Shown piece after piece: positions 63,631 through 64,000 of a stretch of 64,000 bases of DNA. Under the pieces are notes generated by a model. That model ran no database searches. It was not told the origin of the DNA and was given only the letters and a program-made list of their open reading frames with translations. The position numbers and the translations under genes are program-made. How positions within the stretch are numbered: the stretch's first letter is position 1; each line of letters starts with the position of its first letter. Source of the DNA: Erpobdella octoculata (lineage: Eukaryota; Annelida; Clitellata; Hirudinida; Erpobdellidae). The stretch covers positions 21,612,860 through 21,676,859 of the forward strand of contig OZ022247.1 of assembly GCA_963978895.1 (NCBI GenBank), given 5' to 3'.

Positions 63631-64000
63631 CTGTGTGGGGAATGAAATTTCGAGGTGCTTTGACTCAATTCTGCACTAAATGCTAGCAATTATTGATACG
63701 CTTTTTATGTGGCGAAGTTGAATTGTTCGCCCGCCATTTTCACCGTCGTTAAAAGAGTTAATATACCGGCATGGACGAGTTGGTGACTCGTTTCGACTGC
63801 CTTGTCGATCGAGCGCGTGCGAATAACATCGGGAAAAACCGCTAGTTTGGTGTTAATTAATGGAAAACAAAAAACGAAAGTGATTTTGAAAGATTCACAA
63901 TAAGCCGTTTGATTTTGATTGGGTGTTAGAAGAACTGCCGAAGAATCTGATAAACGGGAAATTTAAAAAAAGCGCGCTCATTTGAAAAATAATTAAAATT
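63631..64000. other. CCN intron 5' of the IGFBP exon
   Basis: Directly upstream of the acceptor. I looked for a signal-peptide exon ending in a compatible phase and did not find one. Confidence 0.4.

Overview
The window is animal nuclear DNA, most likely from a lophotrochozoan and plausibly a gastropod mollusc. It is AT-rich and dense in microsatellites. It contains multi-cysteine-cluster Toll-like receptors (TLRs), an LRR-immunoglobulin gene, Ly6-type small secreted proteins, a four-module CCN gene split by introns, and several transposon classes (a Gmr1-like LTR element, L2-like and RTE-like LINEs, hAT elements, a Helitron scrap, tRNA-derived SINEs). The species assignment is inference. There is no bacterial-type gene, operon or CRISPR array.

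Layout. 0-8 kb: a complete, very young LTR retrotransposon (1192-7985, minus) with two LTRs that read as identical and a 5-bp target duplication, inserted in a CAT-repeat tract. 9.5-10.9 kb: a non-autonomous hAT-like element. 11.3-15.4 kb: two convergent, related LRR receptor-like genes (LRR-transmembrane on plus, LRR-Ig on minus), both with broken frames. 18.2-19.3 kb: a decayed hAT transposon with a perfect 8-bp target duplication. 20.97-32.66 kb: a tandem segmental duplication carrying one three-exon Ly6/uPAR-like secreted-protein gene per copy. The copies have since diverged by separate insertions (a CA-bearing repeat in A, an L2-like LINE in B). A TIR-domain relic of a TLR lies between them.

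33-44.3 kb: a tandem TLR cluster on the minus strand. It has two intact single-exon TLRs (34901-37108; 40188-42287) and one wrecked copy (43230-44209). The first TLR lacks the BB-loop proline of its TIR domain and has a C-terminal tail read from the antisense strand of a Helitron helicase fragment. The two intact genes share a 200-nt stretch, identical by eye, over the membrane segment.

45.6-63.6 kb: one CCN-family matricellular gene on the minus strand, running right to left: IGFBP exon (63078-63630), VWC exon (57943-58170), TSP1 exon (52939-53138) and cystine-knot exon (45621-45947). Splice phases agree at every junction (1,1,0). The signal-peptide exon is not seen and probably lies beyond position 64000. 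The IGFBP module is split by an insert of about 87 residues containing a 15-glutamine run. The introns hold an intact RTE-like LINE, a SINE, a (TATG) array of about 197 units, an inverted repeat built from 5S rRNA sequence, and many minisatellites.

Functional theme: the left two thirds is an innate-recognition neighbourhood (LRR, LRR-Ig, Ly6, TLR) evolving by duplication, pseudogenisation and transposon insertion. The right third is a developmental or matrix gene with repeat-loaded introns. All calls come from reading the sequence and conceptual translation. No database search was run.
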